Shown: piece after piece, positions 57,601 to 64,000 of the stretch
How positions within the stretch are numbered: position 1 is the stretch's first letter
Layout: each line of letters starts with the position of its first letter
NCBI RefSeq assembly: GCF_029873635.1
Contig: NC_080422.1
Span: forward strand, 14,229,936-14,293,935
Direction: 5' to 3'
Origin: Malania oleifera
Lineage: Eukaryota > Streptophyta > Magnoliopsida > Santalales > Ximeniaceae
Length of the DNA stretch: 64,000 nucleotides
The notes under the pieces: generated by a model
Databases searched by the model: none
Told to the model about the DNA's origin: nothing
Seen by the model: only the letters and a program-made list of their open reading frames with translations
Made by a program: the position numbers and the translations under genes

Positions 57601-60600
57601 GCGATTTATTATTATTGTTGGTTGGTTATTTTTGCTCGTCACAGATTTAATTTTTGGGAAAGATTTATCCGTTGTGCTAGTTGTCATGTTACTTTCCCAA
57701 TAAATAATAGGCTTGTCACCGAGACCTGCAACCACGTTGAACAGAAAGAGCTTCATGTCGTTTTGAACCAAGGGATACGAGAATAAGTGGCCAATGAGAT
57801 GCGTGGCATTGAAGATGGTCTTGGAGGGGTTCATGACAACCTGATTATTGGCTGCATCACCGATCAATCGTTTGGTGTTGGTGAAGCCAACATAGGAAGG
57901 TTATGATCTCTATGCAGTCATTCTGCCATACCCCCATGGAGCTGTAGGTGGTGTCAAGGTCGATCCCAATGACCTTTCCATGATATTCTGACGCCATTGA
58001 TGGAGCTTCTGCAAGAAACTTCAAAGGACTTGAAAAACAGAGCATAGAATTTGAGTGGGTATGCTTTTACTGAGGTGATTTCAGAATTGCAGTATTTGAT
58101 TCGACTTGTTCTGGGTTGGAAATCGGAGGTTGAGGAGAGTATATATCTGGGTTTTCAAGGGAGTGCAGCAACTTCCATAGGTGTTTGGAATTTAGATCCT
58201 TCTCTTGGGTTTTTTTGACAATGGCTTGATGCCCATGTACCACATCGGCTGGCATGTAATTTGGGGAGCCTTCTCAACTCATAAGGCATGCCTCCTCTCC
58301 CTACTTCACATTATCTGGGCTGCAATACAATTCAAGCTGCTGCTTGGCCCTCACTAATAAAGGCCCGTTTAACAATTTAAAATTTGAAATGGGCATTGAA
58401 CAGTATCTTTATTGTGGTAAGGATCAGTTTGGTTAAAACCGACACCAAACCGAAGAATCGATTTTTCTTTAAACTGAACTGTCGGTTTATGGTTCAATAA
58501 CAGTTTTCAATTATGAGAACCGATATGTTTCAATTTGGTGTTTAGCTTTGGGTAAAACCGAACTGAAAAAAAACCGAGTACACCCCTACCACCAACAGTT
58601 GTTTAAATATTTTATTTAGTTTTATTGATCATTATAAAACAGTTTTCACAGTTGTTGTTAACCTTTTTTGTGACTGTCTTTTGACACTTTTTACCGTTTT
58701 ATGACCATTCTGAATTTAATTGTTTGTGTATATATATATATATATATATATTGATAAGAACAAAACTACTAGTGCTTCTTCTTCCTTGCAAATTCCTGTA
58801 ACTGAAATTTTCTTTTATCATTGATCCAATCATGATCTATTTCCTACCGTCATCATTGAAATATATCTATTTGGGTTAACCAAACCACGCTATTCCTATC
58901 CCCCAATTGGTGAGTGCATGCCAATTGAAAGGTTGTTGTATCCTGGGGGTAGACGTCAACCAGTCTTCTACACCATATTAGAGGAGCAAAATCTTCCCTA
59001 AGGGCACTAGGGCAGTGCTATGCACACCTCAACTGATAAGTTTTTCAATTTTATTTATCACATCCTATTTTCAGATCCGACTTTTCCAACAAAAAATGCA
59101 TTAGAAGCTAAAACACAACAAGGGAAAGAAAGCAGTTTCTGCTGTGTTACGTATCTTACCATTTCTTTCAGATAAACCCTTGATGGTTTCTCCAAAATTT
59201 ATATCTGATTTAAGCTTTTAATTGTTGGGAAATCAAAACCCTCCACACTGTGAACAGAATGGCCAAGGTAAAATATCCATTAACATAAATATAACTACAG
59301 AAAAATTTATTTCTTACAAAAACAATGCAAGAAAGAAAGTTAGATTTCTTTAGGGAGTCATATCACACTTACTAGTGCTTGTCGCACAAGTATTCTCAAA
59401 TATTTCATAACTCTTTTAAAGATTCCTCTCAGTGTAGCTTAACAGTTAAAGAGGATTGTAAGAGATTTATTTGGCCAACACGAGGTCGAGTGACAATAAT
59501 AATTTAGATATTTGGTAGGAGGTCTACATCAAAAGGAGATCTAGGTCTTGGGAATTTGGTATCTAAAAATTTAACTCTAGCACTAGTGGGTGTTCTGCTT
59601 ATAAGCAGTCTCTCTTCGTCAAGGTTATAAAAAGTATGGTCTTTATTGCAATAGGTGGAACATTATAGGAATTTTTTATGCTAGTCATGCAAGTTCCTGG
59701 AAGTTTGTTTCTTAGATATCTTAATTGTTCCTTCCTTTTACTAGTTATAGAATTCACAATGGAAATGCTATTAATTTTTGGGAGGATCCCTGAGTTCACG
59801 GTACTTCTCAGATTTGGCTCCTCGTCTATTCAGAATTTTGTCGCTAGATGAATGCTCCAATTGCCACTTCTTATTCCTTATAGAGTAGCTCTCCTTCTTG
59901 AGATTTCCATTTCTTTCAGAATCTTAATGAGAGAGAATTAGACATGCTTGTTGATTTGGTCAGTTGTGGATTCTTTTGTTCCCCATCTAAGGAGTAATGC
60001 TCCCATTTTGCTTGAGGACAATTCTCAAAACATTTTCCTCTAAATATTTCCTATTGCATTTTTTGAAATCTCCAATCCCTTATCACTTCCCTGTGCACAA
60101 ATTAATTTGGAAGTGAGAAGACCTACGAAAGTTATCAAGTCCAAATATTTCTATGATGTGCCTAGCTTACAATGAGACAACTAAACATCTTTTCCTTCAG
60201 CGTCATGGCTAGGCAGCTTTGGAGCAGGTTCTCTTCTTCAATGGGTGAGGCTTGGGTGGTTCCACAAGTAATGGATGGTTTCTTTATGGCGAAGGTTTGG
60301 GGATTTTCAGCAGAAGCAAGAAGGGGAAAATATTGTGGAATTGTGCTATGATAGCTGTTTTTTGGACCTTGTGGAAGGAGGAATGCTAGGATCTTCACAT
60401 ATCAAATCAATCTGTCCTTTTTGCCAAGGGATGGAATTGTGTTGTTTGCTTCCCTAAAGCTTTAGCTTCAGGGATGTTTTGGGCTGTCTCATTGACTGAC
60501 TTGCAAAGTAATCTGCTCATCTGTAATTGACATTGAAGTTTCTTTAGTTGGAGGACACCTTGTCCTCTAACTTCTGTTTTGTTGCTTATTTGGTCAAACA

Positions 60601-61480
60601 AATTCTTCCTATATCTAAAAAAAAATATCCAACAAAGGAACCATTTCTGTCAAAGCAAGCACATCCTGATGCAAGTAAGACTTCTGAATGCCCAGCTCCA
60701 ACACAATTAGCTATAGGCACAGCATTTTTCACTCAAATAAACAATGAAACATTATAACGTCACGTTTATGCAAATAGCCATTAATGCAATATACAATACC
60801 AATTCAACAACAATGTCTTCCTTTATGAACTTGCAGAAGGAGCCATATAGTACCGCACAGAAAATATTCAATTCAAGAAATATGTCATATGACCAGTGCT
60901 CTCTGACCTGCAATGTGAACAACCTATCTTCAAACTGAACTTCTTTCGTTAAAAAATCCGCTCCAATGGTAGCTTTGTACTGATTACTAAACTTACGATT
61001 CACATACCTAAAAACAATTATTAAGCATTATCAAGCACCATACCACCCAATAAACAAACAAAAAAGTTAAAACCAAAAAAATGCAAAATAAACATAGGAT
61101 ATTGAAGTTACTGATTCATCAGAGATGTCTTCCCGACCCTGCAAAAAAAGGACAAACAAATCAGCACATAATACAACATAATTAACCAAAGAAATTTTTT
61201 GAAATTGGCATTTAATAAAATTGAAAAAAATTCTTCTCTCTTTCGTTAATTCATTGCAGCGTTTGTTTGCTGAGAAAGCGAACGAACAGAAAAGAAAAGA
61301 GGGGGGAAATTGAACCTCAGATATGTTACTCTTGAGCATTTTCAACCTTTTCTTTTTCCTATGCATCTTTTCCTTTCCTTTCGTCAAATTTCTCAGCAAA
61401 CAAACAAAAGGAAGAGGAGAAACATACCCACTATCCCCGAGGATAATGACCTTCAAAAGCATTCGCCTACGAGAAGCCAT
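45627..61480 (-). CDS. RABG3: Rab7-class small GTPase, RABG3 type, seven exons
   Basis: Exons (minus strand, 5' to 3'): 61428-61480, 61112-61138, 60908-61007, 48469-48615, 48301-48381, 47987-48132, 45627-45696. All introns are GT-AG and phases join to 624 nt, that is 207 residues, the normal length of plant Rab7. Visible motifs: [18 protein letters not shown], continuing as VGKTS in exon 2 (P-loop); [10 protein letters not shown] (effector/switch I, Rab7-like); [13 protein letters not shown] (switch II); NKID (guanine specificity); ETSAKEG; and a C-terminal CEC for double geranylgeranylation. Plant RABG3 proteins act at late endosome/prevacuolar compartment and tonoplast in vacuolar trafficking. 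No stop or frameshift is present. Intron 3 is 12,292 bp and full of transposons, and exon 2 is only 27 nt. The family paralogue (a to f) is not determined. Confidence 0.93.
45836..45985. mobile_element. Shorter relative of the 2284-2694 inverted-repeat element
   Basis: GAGGACCTCCCTAAGATTTT at the left and, in reverse complement at the right, GGGCAAAAAACACTTACCTC repeat the terminal phrases of the larger element. It lies in RABG3 intron 6. Confidence 0.45.
46405..46620 (-). other. Unrecognised open frame in RABG3 intron 6
   Basis: A 72-codon frame without ATG, on the same strand as RABG3, more GC-rich than its surroundings, reads [18 protein letters not shown] and [19 protein letters not shown]. 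No family is recognised and it is not part of a Rab7 protein. It could be a captured exon of another gene or chance. Confidence 0.25.
47903..47931. repeat. (GT)n microsatellite in RABG3 intron 6
   Basis: About 14 GT units. A run of G with one A and one C interruption lies at 47466-47487. Confidence 0.9.
47987..48132 (-). CDS. RABG3: RABG3 exon 6
   Basis: 146 nt between acceptor TTTCTAG and donor GTGAGT. Encodes [37 protein letters not shown] and NEPEEE, including the SAK motif. Confidence 0.93.
48301..48381 (-). CDS. RABG3: RABG3 exon 5
   Basis: 81 nt between acceptor GATGTCCAG and donor GTAAGT. Encodes [19 protein letters not shown] and EGGNSRV, including the NKxD guanine-specificity motif. 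Confidence 0.95.
48469..48615 (-). CDS. RABG3: RABG3 exon 4
   Basis: 147 nt from acceptor TTCATCAG to donor GTAATC. Encodes [32 protein letters not shown] and [12 protein letters not shown], with switch II and the Rab7 signature. Confidence 0.95.
49345..49505 (+). mobile_element. Au-like SINE relic in RABG3 intron 3
   Basis: CATGACTCAACGGCAAGG (A-box region), AGAGGTTCAAATCAC (B box), then CTCTCCAAGTGCAAATA and AACCTTGGGCACTAGGTGTC follow the layout of plant Au SINEs. Its orientation is opposite to the gene. Confidence 0.6.
50893..51515 (+). repeat. 5' LTR of copia B
   Basis: TGTTGGGTCCAGCCCACA to TTACTTTCCCAACA, collinear with 57060-57702. That copy has an expanded AAAATAA run and a GACTTCTTTCCACT variant region near 57380. 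Confidence 0.93.
51518..51529 (+). promoter_or_regulatory. tRNA-iMet primer-binding site of copia B
   Basis: TGGTATCAGAGC, perfect match to the standard site, two bases after the 5' LTR. Confidence 0.93.
51546..52331 (+). pseudogene. Copia B gag remnant
   Basis: Begins at ATG 51546. Blocks: [38 protein letters not shown], then a TAA (51786-51788). In the following frame come [40 protein letters not shown] and [21 protein letters not shown] zinc knuckle [14 protein letters not shown] of CX2CX4HX4C form lies near 52235. Three stops (51788, about 52075, 52331) break it. Confidence 0.9.
52332..52820 (+). pseudogene. Copia B protease and integrase N-terminal region
   Basis: An open frame with [15 protein letters not shown] (active-site Asp kept, following Ser is Asn), then [20 protein letters not shown] and [20 protein letters not shown]. 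It ends at TGA 52818-52820 just before the integrase zinc region. Confidence 0.88.
52821..53329 (+). pseudogene. Copia B integrase, first part
   Basis: [20 protein letters not shown] supplies the first catalytic Asp, and IHTDNGGEY (about 53193-53217) the second. A TGA follows immediately. The Glu-containing region near 53290 (LNGV..KR) is damaged by stops. The frame is interrupted at 53330 by a hAT element. Confidence 0.88.
53330..54801. mobile_element. Non-autonomous hAT element in copia B
   Basis: Ends CATAGTAGTTA and, in reverse complement, CATAGTAGTCA. Flanks GTAGAGGG (53322-53329) and GTAGAGAG (54802-54809) match at 7 of 8 bases, the 8-bp duplication expected of hAT. Next to the ends are dense GCGCCTAGGCGC/GAGGCGAGGCG repeats, a well-known pattern of plant hAT elements with CATAGTT termini. 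The 1472-bp interior has tandem GAACCAGCA/CTTCGACC words at 53560-53900 but no transposase. Confidence 0.85.
53560..53900. repeat. Degenerate tandem repeats inside the hAT element
   Basis: Variants of TTCGAACCAGCAGGAGCCTT and ACGAGTTCGTCTTCGA repeat about every 45-60 bp. The frames across them (for example Ser/Arg-rich, plus 53436-53699) are artefacts. Confidence 0.6.
54802..55419 (+). pseudogene. Copia B integrase, second part
   Basis: Resumes directly after the hAT element with [19 protein letters not shown], then [20 protein letters not shown] and [19 protein letters not shown], the copia integrase C-terminal region. It ends with [16 protein letters not shown] before a TAG at 55417-55419. 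Confidence 0.9.
55504..56268 (+). pseudogene. Copia B reverse transcriptase (mostly intact)
   Basis: A 254-codon open frame with [76 protein letters not shown] and the catalytic [11 protein letters not shown] (about 56034-56066). A frameshift near 56250 separates it from RNase [12 protein letters not shown] and YVDD are conserved, so this is one of the least damaged parts. Confidence 0.92.
56340..57011 (+). pseudogene. Copia B RNase H
   Basis: Open frame with [90 protein letters not shown] and [12 protein letters not shown]. It ends at TGA 57009-57011, 35 bp before the purine tract. STTEAKF has Lys where Glu (STTEAE) is usual in copia RNase H, possibly inactivating. Confidence 0.92.
57046..57059 (+). 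promoter_or_regulatory. Polypurine tract of copia B
   Basis: GGAGGGGAAGATT lies directly before the 3' LTR. Confidence 0.8.
57060..57702 (+). repeat. 3' LTR of copia B
   Basis: TGTTGGATCCAGCCCATA to TTTCCCAATA. The terminal CA is changed to TA. Followed by target copy AATAA. Confidence 0.93.
58729..58751. repeat. (TA)n microsatellite
   Basis: About 11 TA units in RABG3 intron 3. Confidence 0.9.
59480..60540 (+). pseudogene. L1-type LINE C-terminal fragment in RABG3 intron 3
   Basis: The plus-strand reading in mixed frames gives [14 protein letters not shown] near 59750, then, at about 60320-60470, [20 protein letters not shown] and [20 protein letters not shown], ending ...LQSNLLICN then TGA. 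These are the C-terminal (zf-RVT and tail) phrases of plant L1 LINEs. Stops and shifts are frequent. It is oriented opposite to RABG3 and unrelated in position to the LINE at 7463-8560. Confidence 0.6.
60908..61007 (-). CDS. RABG3: RABG3 exon 3
   Basis: 100 nt from acceptor TTTTTAG to donor GTCAGA. Encodes [19 protein letters not shown] and [14 protein letters not shown], the effector region. It is followed by the 12.3-kb intron. Confidence 0.93.
61112..61138 (-). CDS. RABG3: RABG3 exon 2 (27-nt microexon)
   Basis: Lies between acceptor TTTTTTGCAG and donor GTAACT. It encodes VGKTSLMN plus split codons, including the P-loop Lys and the Mg-binding Thr. Without it the protein could not bind nucleotide. 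Confidence 0.9.
61428..61480 (-). CDS. RABG3: RABG3 exon 1
   Basis: 53 nt encoding [18 protein letters not shown] up to the split Gly codon, followed by donor GTATGT. It holds the first half of the GTP-binding P-loop. Confidence 0.93.
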
Positions 61481-61650
61481 GTATCAAAAGCTCACAAAAA
61501 TCCCAGAAAATATAATGTTCCTGAGACGAAATGGAATAGAAATTCAGAGCGAAGAATGATAGATACCGCCGAGAATTGATCAACAACAGAAGTTCCTGGA
61601 GAGAGAGAGAGAAAATGAGAGAGGCAGAAAATCTCCAGCTTTTGTGGAGG
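61481..61650 (-). promoter_or_regulatory. RABG3: RABG3 5' UTR with (CT)n tract
   Basis: On the minus strand the leader carries CTCTCTCTCTCTCC about 120 bases before the ATG (plus 61597-61612), a feature frequent in plant 5' UTRs. The transcription start is not defined. Confidence 0.5.
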
Positions 61651-61896
61651 AGACCAAAAATAGAATGAAATGGCCAAATGGGGATGGTCAATGGAATCCT
61701 AAAATACCAGCTCCATCCATTAGACACCCGGGAAAGATAGTGTTTATGGGTCTTCGGGTTTGCTGCGAGAGCTATTGTTTTGGGTCACATTTGCAATTCA
61801 GTCATTGCTTTCCCCCTAATTGAGGTCTGGTTTGGTGAGAGGTACCAATTCTGAATTACCCCACACCAATGCTCAAACCATCAATTTCACTCATGG

Positions 61897-61900
<4 letters not shown>

Positions 61901-61933
<33 letters not shown>
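61901..61933. repeat. (CT)n microsatellite upstream of RABG3
   Basis: About 16 CT units, some 420 bp before the RABG3 ATG. May be part of its promoter. Confidence 0.9.
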
Positions 61934-61936
<3 letters not shown>

Positions 61937-62027
61937 GAGATCCCTTGCCCACAATCATGACTAAGTGAGAGAGGACCTAAAAGGGTCTCCTTATTTACAC
62001 TGATAAATGCAAGTTTTGAAAAGGGGA

Positions 62028-62297
62028 TAAAAAACTCCACTACCACGGGTAAAATTATAAAATGATTTGTAACTGGTTTTATATAAAATATCTGTCTTCT
62101 CTTTTATCTCTCATTTTCTTTATATATACCTTACTTACTTCAAGCATACAAGTGAGTATATAAGCATACAAAGATATGTATTTCAAATGTGCAGGGTAGG
62201 GTGCCCTTTTATAGAACAATATGAATAAGAAGGCATTTATTGGGGTGGAAAAATCGAAGTGGTGGAAGATGGGGTGACATTCACATTTTTCATAACA
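62028..62297 (-). repeat. Truncated 3' LTR of copia C, copy 1
   Basis: Read on the minus strand it starts TGTTATGAAAAATGTGAATG and matches 63497-63767. The rest of the LTR (compare 63113-63496) is missing beyond about 62028. Confidence 0.75.
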
Positions 62298-63112
62298 CTC
62301 CCCATTGAATGTCACTCATATATTAATTCTTTCTATTAAGATCTTTAAGATGTCTCATTTCGATGAGATGAACTAATTTCTTGAAATGTAGTAGGCAAAA
62401 CTTTGGTAAACAAATCTGCTAGATTATCACTTATCGGATCTACTGAACATCTAGATTATCACTCATATATTAATTCATTCTACTAAGATCTTTAAGATGT
62501 CTCATTCCGATGAGATGAACTAATTTCTTGAAATGTAGTAAGTAAAGTTTTGGTAAACAAATCTGCTAGATTATCACTTGATCGAATCTACTGAACATTT
62601 ATATTACCATTCTTCTAAAGTTCATGTGTATAGAAGAATTTTCGAAAAATATGTTTTGTTCTGTCACCCTTTATGTATTCTCCTCTCAGTTGAGTTGTAC
62701 ATGCAACATTGTCTTCATACACAACTGTTGGAATATTTTGATTGATTGAAGACCATAATTTTCTTGTATATGAGAAATCATTGATCTGAACCACACGCAT
62801 TCTCTATTAGTTTCATGGATAGTTAGTATTTCCAAATGATTGGAGAATATTATTGTAATTGTCTGCTTTACTCTTAAATAACATTGAATTTGTTTGATTT
62901 CATTCCAATGTTGCCGAGTAAAAGCAGAGTTATATCTTACTAGTACATTTACAGCAAATGCAATGTTAGATCTTGTACAATTTGCCAAATATATCAAAAA
63001 GCTGACAACACTTAAATATGGTACTTCAGGACCAAGTAACTCCTCCCCCTTATCATAAGGCTTAAATATGGTACTTCGGGACTAAGTAATTTCTCCTCCT
63101 CATCATGAAGTC
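62298..63112 (-). pseudogene. Copia C RNase H remnant, copy 1
   Basis: Minus-strand blocks: LIYLANCTRSNIAFAVNVLV (about 62998), HWNEIKQIQCYLRV, ECVWFRSMISHIQENYGLQS, VVYEDNVACTTQLRGEYIKG and DRTKHIFRKFFYTHEL, then a stop. This is the copia RNase H end of a family different from A and B. Two local duplications are seen: about 140 bp at 62311-62590 and about 48 bp at 63009-63107 (the GPEVPYL block). Frameshifts are frequent. GGGGAG next to the LTR is the purine tract. Confidence 0.85.
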
Positions 63113-63767
63113 TGTTGGCTCGAGAGTAGAGTTTAGATGGGGGTGAATGGACTATTTTGCGTATTTAGACTTTCCTCTACAAAATAAAATTCTTGGCAAG
63201 ATACAAGCAATTATATCACAATATATGAAATTTAAATCATGCACAAGATATGAAATAAAGAGTAAAGAGTGGAGAAACTTAACACCGATATTTTGACGTG
63301 GTTCGACACCAAGCTTACGACCACGCCTTGAGACCAACTCAAGGATTCCACAATCCACTATAAAACTCCTTCACCGGCAGACAAGCCTTACAATAAGAGA
63401 ACAAATCCCTCAACACTCACCAAGAGCCTTCACACGGGAATAAAGACAAGACAAAATTTTACGTGGTTTGGCCATGCCTACTCCATAAGTGGATGGGATC
63501 AAAAACTTCACTATCACGAGTAAAATTATAAGATGACCTGGAACCGGCCTTGTATAAAATATCTATCTTCTCTTTATCTCTCCTCTTCTTTCTATATACC
63601 TTACTCACTTCAAGCATGCAAGTGAGTATATAAACATGCAAAGATATATATTTCAAATGTGAGGGGTAGGGTGCCCTTTTATAGGGCAATATAGATAACA
63701 AGGCATTTATTGGGGTGGAAAAATGGAAGTGGTGGAAGATGGGGTGACATTCACATTTTTCATAACA
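63113..63767 (-). repeat. Complete LTR of copia C, copy 2
   Basis: 655 bp. On the minus strand it starts TGTTATGAAAAATG and ends CTCGAGCCAACA. The plus strand shows GACGTGGTTCGACACC at about 63295 and ACGTGGTTTGGCCATGC at about 63462, LTR phrases common in plants. It directly abuts the RNase H of copy 1. Confidence 0.75.
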
Positions 63768-64000
63768 CTCCCCATTGGATGTCACTCACATGTTAACTCC
63801 TTCTACTAAGATCTTTAAGATGTCTCATTCCGATGAGATGAACCAATTTCTTGAATTGCAATAGGCAAAGTTTTGGTAAACAAATTTTCTAGATTATCAC
63901 TTGATCGAATCTACTGAACATCTATAGCACCATTCTTCTAAAGTTTAAGTATTTTGAAAAATTTTCGAGAGATATGCATTGTTTTGTCACCCTTTATGTA
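63768..64000 (-). pseudogene. Copia C 3' coding end, copy 2 (leaves window)
   Basis: Matches 62298-62660 (ATGTCACTC, GATCTTTAAGATGTCTCATT, AGGCAAAGTTTTGGTAAAC, GTCACCCTTTATGTA) without the 140-bp duplication of copy 1. The rest of this element lies to the right of the window. Confidence 0.75.

Larger units (their letters stand above)
50893..57702 (+). mobile_element. Copia element B (Tnt1/Tork-like) in the HSP70 fragment
   Basis: LTRs of 623 and 643 bp (TGTTGGGTCC..CCCAACA and TGTTGGATCC..CCCAATA) are flanked by perfect AATAA repeats (50888-50892 and 57703-57707). tRNA-iMet primer site and purine tract are present. Gag, protease, integrase, reverse transcriptase and RNase H lie in copia order. 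Removing the internal hAT element and its duplication leaves 5330 bp. Its proteins are close to those of copia A (same gag and polymerase blocks) but the LTRs differ, so it is the same lineage and another family. Stops in gag and integrase indicate it is inactive. Confidence 0.92.
50551..57996 (-). pseudogene. HSP70 5' gene fragment, split by copia B
   Basis: ATG at 57994-57996 starts [20 protein letters not shown] (HSP70 has IGIDLGTTYS). A deletion and frameshift follow. The next block is [20 protein letters not shown] and DKPII, ending at the copia B target site. Beyond the element (50892 leftward) it resumes with [56 protein letters not shown]. After a further deletion [14 protein letters not shown] ends the similarity near 50551. 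It covers roughly the first 240 of about 650 residues plus probable 5' UTR. No intron interrupts it. The 3' two thirds are missing, unlike a typical retrocopy. It is not functional as a chaperone. Confidence 0.88.
50144..58587. mobile_element. Possible hAT-like element carrying the HSP70 fragment
   Basis: AGGGGTGTACAAAAATTACT at 50144 pairs with AGGGGTGTACTCGGTTTTTT, the reverse complement of the end at 58587. Both ends are followed by repeated CCGAAACC/AAACCGAA words, as in plant hAT elements with AGGGGTGT termini. Without copia B (and its own hAT) the segment is about 1.6 kb and contains the HSP70 piece. I see no convincing 8-bp target duplication, so pairing the two ends is a hypothesis. 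Confidence 0.35.
48616..60907 (-). other. RABG3: RABG3 intron 3, 12.3 kb
   Basis: Donor CAG|GTCAGA at 60907 and acceptor ATTCATCAG at 48616. It contains the SINE relic, the HSP70 fragment, copia B with a hAT insertion, and a LINE fragment, described separately. The remaining unique parts (48616-49340, 49510-50140, 58600-59470) show no gene. The phase-0 boundary after LQ and before IWD restores an intact Rab7 frame. Confidence 0.9.

Noticed and set aside
50551-57996. Functional HSP70 gene with copia B as an intron
   Set aside because: Coding similarity stops at about residue 240, has internal deletions, a frameshift and stops, and copia B has target duplications, not splice sites.
1-64000. 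tRNA, rRNA or other structural RNA genes
   Set aside because: TGGTATCAGAGC sites are retrotransposon primer sites and B-box-like motifs belong to SINE relics. No complete cloverleaf or rRNA block was seen.

Overview
This is plant nuclear DNA, most likely from a dicot. It is AT-rich and has few genes. It carries Ty1-copia and Ty3-gypsy LTR retrotransposons primed by initiator tRNA-Met, hAT- and Mutator-like elements, L1-type LINEs and tRNA-derived SINE relics. I can support two ordinary host genes, both on the minus strand. One is a single-exon acidic protein of 165 residues and unknown function (41309-41806). The other is a complete seven-exon Rab7-class (RABG3) small GTPase (45627-61480).

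Layout. 1-7000: AT-rich DNA with MITE-like inverted repeats, microsatellites and an LTR-derived fragment. 7029-13198: a 6.2-kb element with about 110-bp terminal inverted repeats, seven copies of a 27-30-bp perfect or near-perfect hairpin next to its ends, and a 9-10-bp target duplication. It looks like a Mutator-like (MULE/foldback) element, and it contains a minus-strand LINE fragment and a broken piece resembling the tail of DNA topoisomerase II. 15151-36546: one Tnt1/Tork-like copia element (A), expanded from about 5.3 kb to 21.4 kb by three later LTR insertions. One of these is a solo LTR that itself holds a full-length 8.7-kb Tekay-like gypsy chromovirus (26533-35235). 36546-41300: a 20-bp tandem array split by another solo LTR (37661-40103), then AT-rich DNA.

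41309-61480: the two host genes. The third intron of the RABG3 gene is 12.3 kb. It contains a SINE relic, a 5' fragment of a cytosolic HSP70 gene, a second copia element (B, 50893-57702) inserted in that fragment, a hAT element (53330-54801) inserted in copia B, and a LINE fragment. 62028-64000: two successive 3' ends of a third copia family on the minus strand, the second leaving the window.

All the transposon genes carry stops or frameshifts and look dead. The main interest is the layered insertion history, whose order can be read from target duplications, the hairpin-rich MULE-like element, and the way the RABG3 gene keeps an intact reading frame around a 12-kb transposon-filled intron. 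Excising the inferred inserts leaves 5335 bp for copia A and 5330 bp for copia B, an independent check on the boundaries.
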